A program made the translations under genes and the position numbers. Below, in pieces: positions 61,703 through 64,000 of a DNA stretch of 64,000 nucleotides. Every line of letters starts with the position of its first letter. The first letter of the stretch is position 1. The stretch comes from Actinokineospora inagensis DSM 44258 (GTDB lineage Bacteria; Actinomycetota; Actinomycetes; Mycobacteriales; Pseudonocardiaceae). A model generated the notes under the pieces. That model had not been told where the DNA came from and did not search any database. It was given only the letters and a program-made list of their open reading frames with translations. The stretch spans positions 1-64,000 of the forward strand of contig NZ_AXWW01000032.1 in NCBI RefSeq assembly GCF_000482865.1, given 5' to 3'.

Positions 61703-62712
61703 CGTCCGTTCCCCTCCCGCCCGCGGTCGGCGGGCAGCTCGTGTGCCAGGGAGCTGCGCAGCTCGACGCCGCCGAGCTCCCCGTCGATGTCGACGTTGCG
61801 CCAGGTGCCGCCGCGCACCGCGAGCAGGTGGCTGCCGCGGATCGCCGTGCGGGCGGGCATCCGCCGTTCCCACGGCCGCGCGGCGCGCGCGGCGGACAGC
61901 GTAGTGTTCAGCATCCACAGCGTGTTGGACTCGCCCCGGGCGACCCGGTCCATCCGGTACATGAGTACCTGCGCGAGCTGCAGGCAGACCACGAAACAGT
62001 CCACGAAGGACACTCCAGGGCCGTACCCGGCGCCGAGGCCGGTCCACGCCCGGTCGCCGTCCACGCCGACCGACGCGGTGGCCGCGTCGGCGGTGACCTC
62101 GACGTCGTCGAGCAGTTGCCCCCTGGTCTGGAACCCGGTACCGAAGTAGCGATCCGCCGCCGGGCCGAGCACGTCATCGATGCTCGCGTGCCGTCCCGGC
62201 CGGGCCGGGCCGTTCGACGCGTCGTGCTCGATCTCCAGCCGGGCCCGCATGGCACCGACCTGGGTGTCCACAACGGACACGACAAGCCCGGGGCCGACCG
62301 GTTCGGCGGCGACCCGCCGGGCCGAGGCGGGCAAGCCGATCAGGTCTTCCTGCGGGGTGAGACCGGCCCGCAACACGGCCTTGCGCAACCACATCCGTTC
62401 CCCGGCGGCGCCGTCGAGTCCGAGCGCGCTCGCCAGGTGGGCCTCGGCCAGCTGCGCGCCGAGCACCAGGATGTCGACACTGCTCAGGTGCGGACGGAGA
62501 TCGACACCGGTCTTCTTCCGCGACCAGTCCGCCGGGTAGGTCATGTCCACGACCGCGGTCGCGTCCTCGTCGGGTGTGCCGGGGAGCACGACGTCGGCGA
62601 CGGTGTAGTCGGCGCGCCGGTAGCCCGCGCCGAAGAAGCGACCGGCCGCCGGGCCGAGCACCTCCTCGATGCCACCCAACCGCAGCGGGGCCAGCAGTTC
62701 CCGCGCGGCCAC
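61699..62712 (-). CDS. AvrD-like protein with duplicated half
   Basis: 337 residues from GTG 62712. Two halves are visibly related: GIEEVLGPAAGRFFGAGYRR near residue 15 and SIDDVLGPAADRYFGTGFQT near residue 175, each followed by a DDV/ADV strand. The first half then has YPADWSRKKTGVDLRPHLSS and DILVLGAQLAEAHLASALGL, which fit the AvrD family. AvrD of Pseudomonas syringae directs synthesis of syringolide acyl-sugar elicitors, and distant members occur in actinobacterial gene clusters. The operon here supplies acyl activation, ketoreduction and an ACP, consistent with use of a beta-ketoacyl chain. Family call is from memory of motifs and moderately certain. Confidence 0.6.
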   Translation of the reverse strand: MAARELLAPLRLGGIEEVLGPAAGRFFGAGYRRADYTVADVVLPGTPDEDATAVVDMTYPADWSRKKTGVDLRPHLSSVDILVLGAQLAEAHLASALGLDGAAGERMWLRKAVLRAGLTPQEDLIGLPASARRVAAEPVGPGLVVSVVDTQVGAMRARLEIEHDASNGPARPGRHASIDDVLGPAADRYFGTGFQTRGQLLDDVEVTADAATASVGVDGDRAWTGLGAGYGPGVSFVDCFVVCLQLAQVLMYRMDRVARGESNTLWMLNTTLSAARAARPWERRMPARTAIRGSHLLAVRGGTWRNVDIDGELGGVELRSSLAHELPADRGREGNGR

Positions 62713-62713
62713 G

Positions 62714-62983
62714 TCAGGCCACCGGGGCGGCCAGCGCCCGGTCGTAGGCGTCGGCGATGTCCTCGACGGTGCGCATGTCCACAATGGACGCCTCGCCGCC
62801 GGTGAACGGGTCCACGCCGGTGGCCGACTCCAGCGCGATGACCAGCCTGGCCAGCATCAGCGAGTTCAGCCCCAGCTCGTGCAGCGCGCCGCTCGGCGTG
62901 ACGGTGTCGCCGCCCGCCTCCAGCAGCAGGTCGCCGATCTCGCGGGCGACCAGGGCGCGGATGTCCTGCGTGGTGTTCAGCAT
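62714..62983 (-). CDS. Acyl carrier protein
   Basis: 89 residues. The phosphopantetheine attachment Ser is in HELGLNSLMLARLVIALESA (GLNSL, usual GxDSL) near residue 41, followed by the GVDPFTGGEASIVDMRTVED helix III-IV region. The ATG overlaps the ketoreductase stop. The Asn in place of Asp before the Ser is a common variation in specialised carriers. It probably tethers the acyl chain loaded by the adjacent adenylating enzyme. Confidence 0.88.
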   Translation of the reverse strand: MLNTTQDIRALVAREIGDLLLEAGGDTVTPSGALHELGLNSLMLARLVIALESATGVDPFTGGEASIVDMRTVEDIADAYDRALAAPVA

Positions 62984-63702
62984 GAGATTCCTCCATCGAC
63001 GACGAGGGTCTGCCCGGTCACGGCCGAGGCCGCGGGCGAGACCAGGTACAGCACCGCGCCCGCGACATCCGCCGCGGTGGCGACGGCGCCCAGCGGGGTG
63101 CGCTTGGCGATCCGCTCTCGGTGCTCCGCGCTGACCGAGGCGGTCAGCTCGGAGTCGAAGAACCCGGGGACGACGGAGTTGACCCGGATCCCGAAGGCGC
63201 CCAGCTCCACGGCCAGCGCCCGGGTGAAACCGTCCAGGCCGGCCTTGGTCGCGGTGTAGACGGCGACACCGCGGTAGCCGCGCCGGGAGTTGATCGAGGA
63301 GATGTTGACGACCTGCCCGCCACCGGTCCTGGTCATTTCCCGCACACAGGCCTGGGTGAGCACGATCGGGCCGAGCAGGTTCGTCTCGACCATCCGCACC
63401 GCCTCGACCTGCGGCATGGTGGCGAACAGGCCCTTGTGCAGCACGGCGGCGTTGTTCACCAGCAGATCGATGCCGCCCATCCGGGCCGCGACGTCGCGGG
63501 CGAAGCCGCGCAGCGCGTCGCCGTCGGCCGCGTCCAGCGACGCCCAGTGGAACCGGTCCCCCGCCGAGCGGAGGGTGTCGGCGATGAAGTCGTTGAGGGT
63601 GCGGCTGAAGGTGGCCACCCGCCAACCGTCGTCGAGCAGCTGTCGGACCAGGACCCGGCCCAGACCCCTGCTGCCGCCGCTGACCAGCGCGACGCCGCTC
63701 AC
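62977..63702 (-). CDS. Short-chain dehydrogenase (FabG-like 3-ketoacyl reductase)
   Basis: 241 residues from GTG 63702, overlapping the upstream gene's TGA as GTGA. SDR signatures are all present: VSGGSRGLGRVLVRQLLDDG (TGxxxGxG cofactor loop, here SGGSRGLG), LLVNNAAVLHKGL (NNAG), the catalytic Ser in VVNISSINSRRGYRG with YTATKAG (YxxxK) and the end VVDGGISC. It would reduce a beta-ketoacyl-ACP using NADPH. Its position beside the ACP and acyl-activating enzyme supports an acyl pathway. Confidence 0.9.
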   Translation of the reverse strand: MSGVALVSGGSRGLGRVLVRQLLDDGWRVATFSRTLNDFIADTLRSAGDRFHWASLDAADGDALRGFARDVAARMGGIDLLVNNAAVLHKGLFATMPQVEAVRMVETNLLGPIVLTQACVREMTRTGGGQVVNISSINSRRGYRGVAVYTATKAGLDGFTRALAVELGAFGIRVNSVVPGFFDSELTASVSAEHRERIAKRTPLGAVATAADVAGAVLYLVSPAASAVTGQTLVVDGGISC

Positions 63703-64000
63703 GACGCGCTCCTGGTCTTCTTCATCCGGTCCGAGTGCAGCGGGCCGTCGGCCACCTCGACCACGACCGGCGTCTTGTAGCCGTCCAGCCTGCCCCGGCA
63801 GAACTCGCGGACCCGGCGGGTCAGCTGCCGCGGGTCCTCGTCCCGGGTGAGCCGGACGGTGGCCCGCACGACCATGCCGGTGACCGGGTTGGGCGCGCCC
63901 GCGACGGTGGCCTCGGCGATGCCGGGCACCTGCAGCAGCACGTCCTCGACCTCGCCGGGGTAGACCTTCTCGCCGCCCACGTTGATCACCTCGGAGCGGC
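63699..64000 (-). CDS. Acyl-CoA/acyl-ACP synthetase (AMP-binding), C-terminal part
   Basis: About 100 residues at the right edge of the window; the gene continues beyond 64000. The C-terminal lid domain of ANL enzymes is seen as INVGGEKVYPGEVEDVLLQV, VAGAPNPVTGMVVRATVRLT and the catalytic Lys in GRLDGYKTPVVVEV. It activates a carboxylic acid as an adenylate and passes it to CoA or the ACP. The substrate-binding part lies outside the window. First of the visible operon genes. Confidence 0.85.
   Translation of the reverse strand, partial: RSEVINVGGEKVYPGEVEDVLLQVPGIAEATVAGAPNPVTGMVVRATVRLTRDEDPRQLTRRVREFCRGRLDGYKTPVVVEVADGPLHSDRMKKTRSAS

Noticed and set aside
1-64000. CRISPR arrays, rRNA and tRNA genes
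   Set aside because: No regularly spaced direct repeats of 25-40 bases and no rRNA-like or complete tRNA cloverleaf sequences were seen.

Overview
The window is high-GC, densely coded DNA with many GTG/TTG starts, ATGA/GTGA gene overlaps, AfsR-like NB-ARC/TPR proteins, MAB_1171c-type membrane proteins and HisKA_3/LuxR regulators. This fits an actinobacterium of the Pseudonocardiales type (Saccharothrix, Actinokineospora and relatives); the genus is an inference. I saw no rRNA or tRNA genes, CRISPR arrays or replication genes.

Region 1 (1-10.3 kb) starts inside a truncated unknown gene and a probably frameshifted small gene. A tightly packed minus-strand cassette follows: radical SAM/SPASM enzyme, thymidylate-kinase-like kinase, exonuclease/phosphatase-fold (EEP) protein and Nudix hydrolase. 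A LysR-type regulator is divergent to it. I do not recognise this cassette as a named system. Next come a frameshifted endonuclease VII gene, a STAND NTPase with 42-residue TPRs and a RHIM-like N-terminal motif, and an unknown gene.

Region 2 (10.3-32.1 kb) is an accessory/defence region. It holds a two-component pair (11.5-13.9 kb), a short-Argonaute plus DUF4365/APAZ nuclease operon of SPARDA type (14.8-17.6 kb), an ABC-three-component (ABC-3C) operon (19.4-23.0 kb), a lipoprotein gene with an in-frame stop, a WD40-like protein, and a pair made of a TGT-fold protein and an HTH-ImmA/IrrE protein (28.3-30.7 kb). Diverged repeats of about 400-700 bp, each associated with a hairpin, and transposase remnants punctuate the region.

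Region 3 (32.1-43 kb) contains two large HTH-STAND ATPases with related N-termini, one of them frameshifted. Between them lie an AfsR-like NB-ARC/TPR protein and a RiPP-like pair: a 55-residue peptide gene overlapping an RRE (PqqD-like)-ThiF/E1 enzyme gene. Region 4 (43-46.1 kb) is a gene graveyard with JetD-like, unknown and rhodanese fragments, ended by an intact IS630-family element with a TA duplication.

Region 5 (46.2-64 kb) is intact metabolic DNA. It has a metK / PfkB kinase / MFS operon; SnoaL-like, MDR reductase, ImmA-like and MAB_1171c-like genes; an MFS plus molybdenum hydroxylase (2Fe-2S, FAD/4Fe-4S, Mo) operon with a divergent MarR regulator; and a biosynthetic operon running off the right edge. 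That last operon encodes an acyl-activating enzyme, ketoreductase, acyl carrier protein, AvrD-like protein, P-loop NTPase, a HAD-LuxR fusion whose phosphatase nucleophile is replaced, and a methyltransferase. It probably makes and modifies a small acyl-derived molecule. The metK/kinase operon could support the methylation step, but that link is only inference.
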